Source of the DNA: DAISJM01 sp036821485
GTDB lineage: Bacteria > Verrucomicrobiota > Kiritimatiellia > CAIQIC01 > JAGNIJ01
DNA length: 64,000 nt
Reading direction: 5' to 3'
Assembly (NCBI GenBank): GCA_036821485.1
Contig: DAISJM010000009.1
Location: 1 to 64,000, forward strand
The notes beneath the pieces were generated by a model, which was not told the origin of the DNA, made no database searches, and saw only the letters and a list, made by a program, of their open reading frames with translations. Below, in pieces: positions 1 to 8,522 of this stretch; position 1 is the stretch's first letter; each line of letters begins with the position of its first letter. Both the position numbers and the translations under genes were made by a program.

Positions 1-1152
1 GGCCACAAACCGCTGCCAGATCAGGCGGTAGAGCTTCAATTCGTCTTCGGACAGGAACGTCCGCATTTCGTCCGGCAGGCGCCGCGCATCCGTCGGACGG
101 ATGGCCTCGTGAGCTTCCTGGGCCGTGTTGCGACTGCGGTAGAAATTCGGCTTCTCCGGAACATATTCCGGCCCAAACTGCGTCCGGATCAACTCGCGGC
201 AGACTTCCTGTGCCTCGCGGGAAATCGAGAATGAATCCGTTCGCATGTAGGTGATGACACCCACTGGCCCCTCGCCAAAATCCACACCTTCATAAAGTTT
301 CTGGGCCAGCTTCATGGTGTAGGCGGGTGCAAACCCGTACACCGTGGAACCTGCCTGCTGCAGACTGCTGGTGATGTAGGGAGGGTATGGCTTCCGGGAT
401 ATGTCGCGGGTAATGATGTTCGACACGCGTAACGGGCGGCCATCCAAATCCTGCCGGATCTGGTGCGACTGCTCAGCGCCCTTGACCTCGGCCTTCTCCC
501 CGTTGATACGCGCCAACCGGATCTCGAACGGATCCACCGGCTCAACCTGCTTGCGGACTTTCGCTCCAAGGAGCCAGTATTCCTGCGGCTGGAAATTCGT
601 GATCTCGCGCTCGCGCTCGCACACAAGCCTGAGAGCGACGGATTGTACCCGGCCTGCGCTCGATGCGCCGCGGATTCTCCGCCAGAGCAGCGGACTCACC
701 TTGTAACCAACAAGACGATCAAGCACGCGGCGCGCCTGCTGGGAATCCACACGATTGAGATCGATCCGGTGCGGTTCCCCGAAAGCCTTCCGAATCGCCG
801 GAGCGGTGATTTCGTTGTACGACACTCGGAAGAAACGCTCTTCGGGAATGCCCTTCTTCAGGGCCGCCATCAGGTGCCAGGCAATAGCCTCTCCCTCACG
901 GTCAGGATCGGGCGCCAGGTAAATCTTCTCGGCGGAAGTGGCCTCGTGCCGCAATTCCTTAAGCACCTTCTCGCGAGTCTTGATGTTGACGTACTTCGGC
1001 TTGAAGCCGTTCTCCACGTCAATGCCCAGTTCCTTCTCGGGCAGATCACGGACGTGGCCCATGGAAGCCATCACCACAAAATCCTTGCCCAGGATCTTGT
1101 TGATCGTCTTCGCCTTCGCGGGCGATTCCACTATGACAAGGCTTTTTCCCAT
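1..1152 (-). CDS. topA: DNA topoisomerase I, N-terminal 384 residues (C-terminus off the left edge)
   Basis: Type IA topoisomerase that relaxes negative supercoils by cutting one strand through a tyrosine link. Reading from ATG at 1152, the protein opens with the Toprim signature VIVESPAKAKTI (residues 6-17) and has DPDREGEA at 82-89, the acidic metal-binding motif. The catalytic region TYMRTDS places the active tyrosine at residue 302, close to Tyr319 of the E. coli enzyme. The frame stays open to base 1, so the C-terminal part and any zinc fingers lie outside the window. No strong ribosome site is seen. The gene starts 30 bases after dprA ends, a dprA-topA order common in bacteria, so it probably shares that transcript. 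Confidence 0.95.
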   Translation of the reverse strand, partial: MGKSLVIVESPAKAKTINKILGKDFVVMASMGHVRDLPEKELGIDVENGFKPKYVNIKTREKVLKELRHEATSAEKIYLAPDPDREGEAIAWHLMAALKKGIPEERFFRVSYNEITAPAIRKAFGEPHRIDLNRVDSQQARRVLDRLVGYKVSPLLWRRIRGASSAGRVQSVALRLVCEREREITNFQPQEYWLLGAKVRKQVEPVDPFEIRLARINGEKAEVKGAEQSHQIRQDLDGRPLRVSNIITRDISRKPYPPYITSSLQQAGSTVYGFAPAYTMKLAQKLYEGVDFGEGPVGVITYMRTDSFSISREAQEVCRELIRTQFGPEYVPEKPNFYRSRNTAQEAHEAIRPTDARRLPDEMRTFLSEDELKLYRLIWQRFVA

Positions 1153-1182
1153 GTGCTTATAGGGCCGCGCCTTCGCGCGTCA

Positions 1183-2304
1183 TCACGTTTCGGGCCTCAG
1201 GCCAGCCGCCAACTCCACCATGCGGCCGGGTAGCATACGCACCACTCGTTTCATTTCCAGCCCAATTAACAGCGAATTCACGGTGGCCGTTTTCAGTTCG
1301 GCACGCCGAATAAGCGCATCCACGTCCAGAGCGCCCTCCCACAGGGCCCGAACAATAGACTGCTCATCACCCGATAGCTGGACCGTCGGCATCGGATCCA
1401 ATTCCTTCGCCCGCTGCTTTTTCTCCGGTTCAATGAGGAACTCAAACTCCTGCAGAATGTCGTCCACATCCTCCACAAGGCGTGCACCCGTCTTCAGCAA
1501 TCGATGCGTTCCCTTCGAACCCGGTGAATCCACACGCCCCGGCACGGCAAATACGCTGCGTCCCTGCTCCAAGGCCTGATCCGCCGTCTGCAAAGCGCCA
1601 CTGGTCCTCCCCGCCTCGACCACCACCACACCCATAGAAAGTCCGCTGATCACGCGATTCCTGTAGGGAAATGTCGTCCGGTCCGGCTCGCGACCCATCG
1701 TGTACTCGCTGATCACCGCGCCGTGCTCGGCGATCTCGTCGGCCAGGGCCGCGTTCTCCGGCGGATACAAAGTGTCCAACGCGCTGCCAATCACCGCGAT
1801 TGTCCTGCCGCCACCTTTCAGCGCACCCTTGTGCGCCGCCGTATCAATGCCCCTCGCCAGCCCACTCACAACACAGAACCCCACCTTGGCCATCTGGTAC
1901 GAAAGCCGGTCCGCCACCGTCAGCCCGTAGTGCGTGGCATGACGCGTTCCCACAATGCCCAAGGCGTGACGATCACGTAACTCCATCGTACCGCGAACAT
2001 ACAGCGCCAGCGGCGGATCGTGAATGGCTCGCAGGGGCTCCGGATATTCTGCGTCGCAACAGGCCATAATCCTGGCCCCCACCCGCGCAGCGCGATCCAC
2101 TTCCGCAACCGGATCTGCATCCGACCTCTGCTCGACTATCTTACGCGCCAGTTCCTTCCCCACGCCCGCCGCCGTGAGGAGATCGTCCGCCGTCGCCGTG
2201 AATACGGCCTGCGCTGACCCCAAGGCCGTCACCAAAGAACGGACCTTCACCGGGCCAAGGCCGTCGATCATATTCAATGCGATGTAGGCTTCGCGTTCCG
2301 TCAT
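1183..2304 (-). CDS. dprA: DNA-processing protein DprA (373 aa)
   Basis: DprA/Smf loads RecA onto incoming single-stranded DNA during transformation. An N-terminal helix-hairpin-helix-like region (about 1-60) is followed by the extended Rossmann domain with GTRHATHYG at 119-127, SGLARGIDTAAH at 147-158 and ALDTLYPPEN at 175-184, and a C-terminal winged-helix region (about 300-365). An upstream in-frame start at 2358 would add 18 residues. I chose ATG 2304 because MTEREAYIAL begins the conserved region and GAGGG lies about 12 bases before it. It is followed directly by topA. The gene alone does not prove natural competence. Confidence 0.93.
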   Translation of the reverse strand: MTEREAYIALNMIDGLGPVKVRSLVTALGSAQAVFTATADDLLTAAGVGKELARKIVEQRSDADPVAEVDRAARVGARIMACCDAEYPEPLRAIHDPPLALYVRGTMELRDRHALGIVGTRHATHYGLTVADRLSYQMAKVGFCVVSGLARGIDTAAHKGALKGGGRTIAVIGSALDTLYPPENAALADEIAEHGAVISEYTMGREPDRTTFPYRNRVISGLSMGVVVVEAGRTSGALQTADQALEQGRSVFAVPGRVDSPGSKGTHRLLKTGARLVEDVDDILQEFEFLIEPEKKQRAKELDPMPTVQLSGDEQSIVRALWEGALDVDALIRRAELKTATVNSLLIGLEMKRVVRMLPGRMVELAAGLRPET

Positions 2305-2386
2305 GGAAAATCCATTCCCTCTCGCATGCCGAAAAGGCACGCACACCCACCCCCCCACCCGTCTCCCCTGGCTGCGAGTTCCGGGC

Positions 2387-2992
2387 CTAATCCGTCTTCC
2401 GAGTCTTCTTCTTCCGGCGGAAGAGTTCCATCTGCGCGTCTTTGAGAAGGTCGTAGTTCTTCAAGATGCGGATTGTTTGCAGAAGATCGGACTTCTCATA
2501 GTTCTTGTTGGAATCGACATAATCCGCCAATTCGCGCAGCATCGTCCTGAATAGGATCACGCCGTCGATTCCCTTGCTGCGGAAAAGATCCTGCGCCTTC
2601 TCGCGCAGCGGACCGGAAGTCGGAATGTCCGGAATGCACAGTACCTTGGCCACCGGCCCCGGCCCCAGATCACGCACCGCGTTCTTGAACGCGCCCCCAT
2701 CCGCAAACCGGAAAATCTCCGGCGACAGCGCGATTACGGCCGGGCTGAATCGTTCCGTATGCCAGCCGCGCACGCCCACGATGGCGCGCGATACCTTCTG
2801 CAATTCGCGCGCGCCCCACAACACATCCTGAGGAAAGGGCTGCTCCTCCGCCGCCGGATTCACCACCAGCAGATCGACCTCTTCCTCAATGTGCTTCGGC
2901 CGGGCCGACACCTGGTACTTCCGGGGCTGGCGCACAAGGAATCCCAGCGACTCGAAATATTCCCGCACAATGGCTTCATTAACCGCCGACAT
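2387..2992 (-). CDS. Hypothetical protein, possibly restriction-endonuclease-like fold (201 aa)
   Basis: Not recognised at family level. The start has an AAAGGGGG ribosome site. The N-terminus has a helix (NEAIVREYFESLGFLVRQ, about 5-22), then an acidic patch followed by a hydrophobic strand, EEEVDLLVV (about 36-44), an order reminiscent of PD-(D/E)xK nucleases. The expected E-x-K is not evident; RAIVGVRGWH follows where it might lie. The C-terminus is strongly basic (RRKKKTRKTD). It lies 23 bases after aroB and 82 before dprA, on the same strand. Proximity to dprA would suit a DNA-handling role, but that is inference only. Confidence 0.7.
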   Translation of the reverse strand: MSAVNEAIVREYFESLGFLVRQPRKYQVSARPKHIEEEVDLLVVNPAAEEQPFPQDVLWGARELQKVSRAIVGVRGWHTERFSPAVIALSPEIFRFADGGAFKNAVRDLGPGPVAKVLCIPDIPTSGPLREKAQDLFRSKGIDGVILFRTMLRELADYVDSNKNYEKSDLLQTIRILKNYDLLKDAQMELFRRKKKTRKTD

Positions 2993-3015
2993 CGCATCCC
3001 CCTTTCATCGAGGGT

Positions 3016-4098
3016 TCACCCGCGTTTCCATATCCTCCTGAGCACCGTCTCAGGCACGTCACAATTCCAACCCACCTTCCCCATGCTCCGCGCCAGGACA
3101 AACCGGGGCATACCCCCGGCGCTCTTCTTGTCCACCGTCATGGCGCCCCGCAATTTCTGCCAGGCCAGTCGAGGATACCGCACCGGCAACCCCAATCTCG
3201 ACAGCAGCGCCTCCACCCGGGCGGCATCGGCGGCTTTCATACCCGCCGTTGCGACCGAAACTCGCGCGGCGAAAACCATGCCAAGCGCCACCGCTTCGCC
3301 GTGAAGATAACGCCGGTAGCCCGTCGCCTGCTCCACCGCGTGACCAAGCGTGTGGCCAAAATTCAAAATGGCCCGCAGCCCGCCTTCACGCTCATCCCGC
3401 GCCACCACGTCGGCCTTGATCTCGCAACAACGCGCGATGATCGGCCCCAACACAGACACATCGCCATTCGCAAGATCTTCCGCGCGCGCTTCCAGACGAC
3501 GAAACAGAACCGCGTCCCGAATCACGCCATATTTCACGACTTCGGCAAGACCCGCCCGCAGTTCGCGAACCGGGAGTGTAGCCAGCGTGGACAGGTCGGC
3601 CAACACGTGAGCCGGCTGGTGAAACGCACCCACAAGATTCTTGCCCTGCGGCAGGTTGATCCCCGTCTTCCCACCGACCGAGCTGTCCACCATCGCCAAC
3701 AGCGTCGTCGGCACCTGCACATAGGGAATGCCACGAAGGAAAGTCGCCGCCAAGTACCCGGCCAGATCACCCACCACGCCGCCACCCAGCGCCACGACAA
3801 ACGACTTGCGGTCCAAGCCGGCCATCAAGGCCGCCGTGTAGAGCGAGAGGAGCATCTCCGACGATTTGGACCTCTCGCCGGCCGGCACCACTGCCGTCGA
3901 AACACTAAATCCACTCTTCTCCAACGACTTGCACGCAGCGCGTCCATACAGGGAGAAGACCGTGGCATCCGACACCAGCAGGCAGGACGTGCCCAGTTTG
4001 AGCTTCCGACAGCGGGCGCCCAAACCGCCAAGCAGACCCGTCCCTATCTCGATGGAATACGAGCGATTCCCCAGACTTACCTTTACATTCTTGGGCAT
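3016..4098 (-). CDS. aroB: 3-dehydroquinate synthase (360 aa)
   Basis: Second step of the shikimate pathway: converts DAHP to 3-dehydroquinate using NAD and a divalent metal. The nucleotide motif GGGVVGD is at 105-111, the substrate loop SSVGGKTGINLPQGKN at about 139-154, and NFGHTLGHA at 246-254. Metal ligands correspond to E186, H249 and H266. The frame is open to 4245, but the family's N-terminus matches MPKNVKVSLGNRSY, so ATG 4098 is preferred; ATG 4128 is the alternative. A perfect TTGACA lies at 4132-4137 with only a poor -10 (TATTTC) at 4108-4113. If used, it would give an almost leaderless mRNA and exclude the 4128 start. The length is normal for the family. Confidence 0.95.
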   Translation of the reverse strand: MPKNVKVSLGNRSYSIEIGTGLLGGLGARCRKLKLGTSCLLVSDATVFSLYGRAACKSLEKSGFSVSTAVVPAGERSKSSEMLLSLYTAALMAGLDRKSFVVALGGGVVGDLAGYLAATFLRGIPYVQVPTTLLAMVDSSVGGKTGINLPQGKNLVGAFHQPAHVLADLSTLATLPVRELRAGLAEVVKYGVIRDAVLFRRLEARAEDLANGDVSVLGPIIARCCEIKADVVARDEREGGLRAILNFGHTLGHAVEQATGYRRYLHGEAVALGMVFAARVSVATAGMKAADAARVEALLSRLGLPVRYPRLAWQKLRGAMTVDKKSAGGMPRFVLARSMGKVGWNCDVPETVLRRIWKRG

Positions 4099-4195
4099 GA
4101 CTTTGAGGAAATAGGCTACCCCGTCCATGCCTGTCAACGTTCTTCTGGCCGGGCCCCAAGGCTCCGAACGACGTACGCGAGCGACAGGACCGCGA

Positions 4196-4235
4196 AAAAA
4201 GAAAGCGGGGCGAGCGCAAAAAACGCCCGCCCCGC
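4196..4235 (-). terminator. Intrinsic terminator after the DUF481 gene
   Basis: On the minus strand a GC-rich hairpin (8-bp arms at 4228-4235 and 4205-4212, extended inward by three pairs after one mismatch) is followed by TTTCTTTTT (4196-4204 on the plus strand). It sits 27 bases past the DUF481 stop codon and upstream of aroB, so it should separate the two transcripts. Confidence 0.85.
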
Positions 4236-4262
4236 ATCGTTTCACCGGCGTCGCCGGAACCC

Positions 4263-5012
4263 TTACAGCTTGTAGGACACGCCCGCGATCAGCGTCAGAT
4301 CATTCTGATCTTTGCCCGCACCGGGCTCGCTGTTGTACTTGTCCTGAAGCACCACTCTCAGGCTCACTTTCGTGGTCATCGCCGCTTCCGCGCCGAGTTC
4401 GGCGTTGAGGAGGTATTGACTGAAATCATCCACGGTCGGCAGGTACTCCGCCGATTGCCACACCTTGGAGGTGGCTCCAATCTTGTGCTCGGAGCGCTCC
4501 GCAAGCCGCAGGGCATACCGGTTATCCTCGTCGCCGGCCACCTTGTCCTGGATGTAGTTGACGCCCGCCTCACTGCTGAGCGTGTTGCGATCGCTCTTGA
4601 TGAAGTAGTAACCCAGCGCAGGACCCACGATGAGCCGATACTCGATATCGGCAATGTCGTCGTGACTGAGGTCGGCGTTCAACGCCCCGTACAGCCGCTC
4701 GTTGAACAATCGGCGATAGGTTGCCGCACCCTTGGCATTCTGAACATTGGCCTGCGTGTCTTCGGTCCCATCAGCCTGAGTCACAGTTGTCTCGCCGTAG
4801 TTGCCTTCCACGGAAAAACGACACTCATTCACGCCGCCCTTCCTCTCTGTGACGGCGCTGCCGTTCAGCAGCATGGTCTCGCTGTTGCCGCGCGTGATAT
4901 TCGCACCCACGGCCACGCTGGTCTCCCACGCATCCTTCGCTTCCCCCGCGGCCAACGCATTCCCGGCCCACACCACGCACACACCTGCCAACATCCAATA
5001 TGCAAGTCGCAT
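4263..5012 (-). CDS. DUF481 outer-membrane protein, YdiY-like (249 aa)
   Basis: A signal peptide (about residues 1-22, ending ALA-AGEA) is followed by a region of alternating polar and aromatic strands, as in a membrane beta-barrel. Family features include VGANITRGNSET near the start of the mature protein, GYYFIKSDRNTLSSEAGVNY in the middle and the terminal strand LIAGVSYKL ending in an aromatic-K-L. DUF481 proteins (salt-induced outer membrane protein in Proteobacteria) have no settled function. It implies an outer membrane. It lies 23 bases after mscL on the same strand and ends in a clear terminator. Confidence 0.85.
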   Translation of the reverse strand: MRLAYWMLAGVCVVWAGNALAAGEAKDAWETSVAVGANITRGNSETMLLNGSAVTERKGGVNECRFSVEGNYGETTVTQADGTEDTQANVQNAKGAATYRRLFNERLYGALNADLSHDDIADIEYRLIVGPALGYYFIKSDRNTLSSEAGVNYIQDKVAGDEDNRYALRLAERSEHKIGATSKVWQSAEYLPTVDDFSQYLLNAELGAEAAMTTKVSLRVVLQDKYNSEPGAGKDQNDLTLIAGVSYKL

Positions 5013-5035
5013 GATAATCTCCCTTCTTCCGTTAG

Positions 5036-5458
5036 TTACTTCGTCTTGAGAATATCGCGGATCTCACCCAGGAGTTTCTCCTCAGCCGACGGGGCCGGCG
5101 GTGCAGAGGGATGGGCCGCCTCTTTCTTCTTCGCAGCATTCACTGCCTTCACCAGCAGAAATACGGCCACGGCGACAATGATGAAGTTGATTGCTGCATT
5201 GATGAACAGACCATAGTTCAACGTTGCCACGCCTGCGGCTTTGGCCGCGGCAATGCTGTCGAACGTTCCATCTCCGAGCACGATGAACATGTTCGAAAAA
5301 TCCACGCCCTTCATCAACTTGCCGATCGGCGGCATGATGACATCGTTGACGAGCGACGTGACGATGCCTCCAAACGCGCCACCGATGATGATGCCCACCG
5401 CCATGTCCACCACGTTGCCCTTGACCGCAAAGTCGCGGAATTCCTTCAGGATCTTCAT
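5036..5458 (-). CDS. mscL: Large-conductance mechanosensitive channel MscL (140 aa)
   Basis: Homopentameric inner-membrane safety valve that opens on hypo-osmotic stress. It has the N-terminal helix MKILKEFRDFAVKGNVVDMA, TM1 with the glycine-rich pore line VGIIIGGAFGGIVTSLVND (about 21-39), a periplasmic loop, TM2 (about 88-104) and a charged C-terminal helix KLLGEIRDIL. The start at 5458 is fixed by the ribosome site GGAGGAGG just upstream; the frame runs nine codons further without signal. Co-transcription with the DUF481 outer-membrane gene suggests an envelope-stress pair, which is inference. Confidence 0.96.
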   Translation of the reverse strand: MKILKEFRDFAVKGNVVDMAVGIIIGGAFGGIVTSLVNDVIMPPIGKLMKGVDFSNMFIVLGDGTFDSIAAAKAAGVATLNYGLFINAAINFIIVAVAVFLLVKAVNAAKKKEAAHPSAPPAPSAEEKLLGEIRDILKTK

Positions 5459-5712
5459 GAGCCCTCCTCCTTTTGGGGTCGGCAAGATTCAACATGTCGA
5501 CCAGCCATGGGCAGGAAGATACTGCATATCACGGCGTTTTCAAACCGAACAAATAGCCACCCACTCCGCGATCGCGCAGTCTGCGAAAAAGAGTGTTTCT
5601 TCGGGCCGGGCCACGTACTAAACTGCGGGACAGGTTCTCGGGTTACCATGCTGAAACGCGCGGCCGCGCAGACGGGGCGTCACGGGTTGCTTCGCGGCGC
5701 CAACGGAGGTCC

Positions 5713-7395
5713 ATGATGACGATCAACGAGATGCTCGCCCGATCCGTTTAGACCCGGGGCGATGCCGTTGCCCTTCGATACAAAGCCCAGGAGCGCTGGC
5801 ACACCGTATCTTACCGCGAGCTGTTGGTACGGGTGCACCACGTGGCCGAGATGTTGGCCCGCATGGGCATCAAGCCGCACGACCGCGTGGGCTTGTTCCG
5901 CGAAAATTCCTTGGAGTGGCCCGAGATCTACTTCGGCATTGTGGGCATGGGGGCCACGGCCGTCCCCGTCGACGCCAAACTCCAGGAACAGGAGGTGTCC
6001 CACATCCTGCGCGATTCTGGAGCACGACTCCTGTTCGCGGGGGCCAAGAGCTACCCCCTGCTGCGCGATGTTGAACCCCATGTGCCCGAACTGGAGAAGG
6101 TGATTCTCGTCGACGGTCGAGAAGTCCTGCCCACGTCGTCCAAACGGCTGAAGTACTTCGATTATGAGGCCTTGAAGCAGGACGTTTCCAAGGCTGCCAA
6201 CTCTGCCGGAAGGGCGTACGACAAGCACCAGCCGGCCGAAGACGATGTGGCGTCATTCATCTATACCTCCGGCACAACCGGACGGCAGAAAGGCGCCATG
6301 CTGACGCATCGCAACTTCACCTCGAACGTTGAACAGGCCACAAAGGCCATCGACGTGAAGGCCTCGGACAATTTCCTGCTCGTCCTCCCCATGCACCACG
6401 CCTTCGCTTTCACCGTCAACCTATTGCTGCCCATCTTCGTCGGAGGCGAGATCAGTTTCGTCGAGAATCTGAAAACCGTCGGCGAGAACACGCGGGAGGT
6501 CTCACCCACGGTCCTCATCGGAGTCCCTCTGCTGCTGGAGAAGATGTTCAACAGGATCATGACGGGCCTCAAGGAAAACAAAGTTGGTTACACCCTTTTC
6601 CGATTGGGCGTCCGCAAGCCCATCGCCAAAGCCATCGCGGCCAAGCTGGGCGGCAAACTCCGCCTCATGGTGACGGGCGGAGCCCCGTGCGATCCCGATC
6701 TACTGACGGGATTCAACAAGTTTGGCGTCGAGATCCTCGAGGGCTACGGCCTCACAGAGACCGCTCCTGTCCTCACGTTCAATCCGCAGCATGCACCGAA
6801 ACCCGGCAGCGTGGGCAAACCCGTGCCCGGCGTTGAGATCAAGATTCTGGACGCCGGTGCGGAGGGAATCGGCGAGATCGCCGCGCGAGGCCCCAACGTG
6901 ATGAAGGGATACTTCAACAACCCCGAGGCCACCGAAGCCGTCTTCCGCGATGGCTGGTTCGTAACCGGAGACCTCGGCTTCATTGATGCCGACGGCTACG
7001 TCACCATCACCGGCCGCAAGAAAAGCCTCATCGTCAACCGCGAAGGGAAAAACATCTACCCCGAAGAAGTGGAACATCATGTCTGCCGCAGCCCCTATAT
7101 CCGCGAGGCGCTGGCACTCGGCTATCGCGAAGAGGGAGAGAAGGTGGGCGAGCACGTCGGCGTCATCGTCGTACCCAACCAGGAGGCGATCGACGACCTC
7201 GCCGCCCGCGAGAAAAGGGTCTATTCCGAAAAGGAAGTCGCCGACCTCCTGCGCCGCGAGACGAAACGAGTCTGCGCCGACATTTCTGAATACAAGCGTC
7301 CCCGGCGGGTTCAGGTCCGGTGGGAGGAGTTCGACAAGACTTCAACCGGCAAGGTGAAGCGCTACCTGTATGCCTTGGGAGGGGACACGGAGTGA
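5713..7395 (+). pseudogene. AMP-dependent acyl-CoA synthetase frame with in-frame TAG at codon 13
   Basis: Adenylate-forming enzyme, probably a long-chain fatty acid-CoA ligase or acyl-ACP synthetase. A very good ribosome site (GGAGGTCC) precedes ATG ATG at 5713-5718, but codon 13 (5749-5751) is TAG. After it the same frame continues with family-like sequence (TRGDAVALRYKA, then SYRELLVRVHHVAEML) to 7395. Counting from 5713, YTSGTTGRQKG is near residue 184; GYGLTETAPV, GDLGFIDADGYVTITGRKK and the C-terminal lysine motif STGKVKR are all present. The rest of the frame shows no damage, so this is a very recent nonsense mutation, a base-call error (for example CAG), a suppressed codon, or a gene restarted at TTG 5824 without its first 37 codons. 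Its stop overlaps the next gene. Confidence 0.8.
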
Positions 7396-8522
7396 CCTCC
7401 GACCTCACGTGCGCCATGGCGGTCCTGATGGCGGCATCCGTCACCGCGGCAGTCGGGCAGACTCGGATGGCCATGACCTCGGGCAACAACGTTCCTTTCT
7501 CGATCAACCTCGCGTCGGGAATACGGCTCAGCATCTCGCAGGGCCCGAACCAAGCCATGTATGTCGATGACAGCGACCTGTTCAGCGGCTATCCGACACC
7601 CCGGGGCGGCGAGCATGCAACGCTGCGAGGGCCTGTCCATGTCGAGCCCGAAGCTGGGGTCTGCATGCGCCAGATCGTGGTCAACCCGATCCACGGGTTC
7701 CTATATAGCTGCCGAAACCGGCCCGGACGGGAGACATCCAACAGCCGGGCCGTCGGGGACCTCATCACCCGGGCCTCGCCCGCCCGCGTCTGGATGGAGT
7801 GGGAAGGCACGGTTGACACCATCGCAACCAATGGAGACGTCCTGCTCCGGGACATCGACCGCTATACCGTCATTCCGTTCGACCTGAACGGCGTGGCACG
7901 GCAGGCGGCCTTCAGCTGGCGTCAGTCATGGAACGAGTTCGCTCAGACCATCAGAAACCAGCAGACGCCGCGCGGCCTGCTGACCATGGATGGGCAACTG
8001 GATACGGAAACCGTTCTCAGTCGAATAGCCACTGTCCCGGAGACCTTGGAAGACGACCTGCAGGCGGTTTTCTACGACCCGGAGCGCGAGGTGACGGAAA
8101 TCCGTTGGCCGAGAATCGATATGGGAAACTCCACACTCGACGGTCGTGAGATCTCCTTGGGGATCGAGCGCCGATGCCTTGTTGAAATGACGGCCCCACC
8201 CCGCGGCCTGGAAATAGCCGTCCGTCTGTCCAAGATGCCCGTGCTCCGCGCGACTGTGCGGCAACCTGTACTGCTTGCACCGCCGGTCCAGCCCCTGACC
8301 AACATCCTGTACAGGCCGCTGCAGCCCATAGAACTCCCCGTCGTGCGGACATCGGCGGTCCCCTTACCCCGCGCCACGTTGGCCACCAACGCCCTGATCG
8401 CAAGGCCCTACCCCGGCAATCCACAAGGCATCGTCACGACACGCCCCGTCAGGGTACCCCGTGCGTCGATGACCCAACCCAGACTGCCATCCATACGGCA
8501 GCAGACAGGTTCAGCCGAGTAG
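7392..8522 (+). CDS. Secreted protein of unknown function, coupled to the acyl-CoA synthetase (376 aa)
   Basis: Not recognised. The start GTG 7392-7394 overlaps the synthetase stop as GTGA, indicating translational coupling; ATG 7416 is an alternative. A hydrophobic N-terminus (CAMAVLMAASVTAAVG) looks like a signal peptide. The mature part is rich in beta-prone sequence and ends in a proline- and arginine-rich tail (about 290-376) without a clear domain. Its last 12 bases overlap the end of fmt on the opposite strand. If the TAG in the upstream frame really stops ribosomes, translation of this coupled gene should also fall. Confidence 0.72.
   Translation: MTSDLTCAMAVLMAASVTAAVGQTRMAMTSGNNVPFSINLASGIRLSISQGPNQAMYVDDSDLFSGYPTPRGGEHATLRGPVHVEPEAGVCMRQIVVNPIHGFLYSCRNRPGRETSNSRAVGDLITRASPARVWMEWEGTVDTIATNGDVLLRDIDRYTVIPFDLNGVARQAAFSWRQSWNEFAQTIRNQQTPRGLLTMDGQLDTETVLSRIATVPETLEDDLQAVFYDPEREVTEIRWPRIDMGNSTLDGREISLGIERRCLVEMTAPPRGLEIAVRLSKMPVLRATVRQPVLLAPPVQPLTNILYRPLQPIELPVVRTSAVPLPRATLATNALIARPYPGNPQGIVTTRPVRVPRASMTQPRLPSIRQQTGSAE

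Noticed and set aside
463..1233. 256-codon plus-strand frame opposite topA
   Set aside because: The minus strand reads a canonical topoisomerase I over the same bases.
3301..4275. 324-codon plus-strand frame opposite aroB
   Set aside because: Antisense to a gene with all AroB catalytic residues; no start signal.
5713..5823. Genome-wide reassignment of TAG to an amino acid
   Set aside because: Several intact genes (ADH, 376-aa protein, aminopeptidase, the ORF before rsmH) end in TAG at the expected family length.
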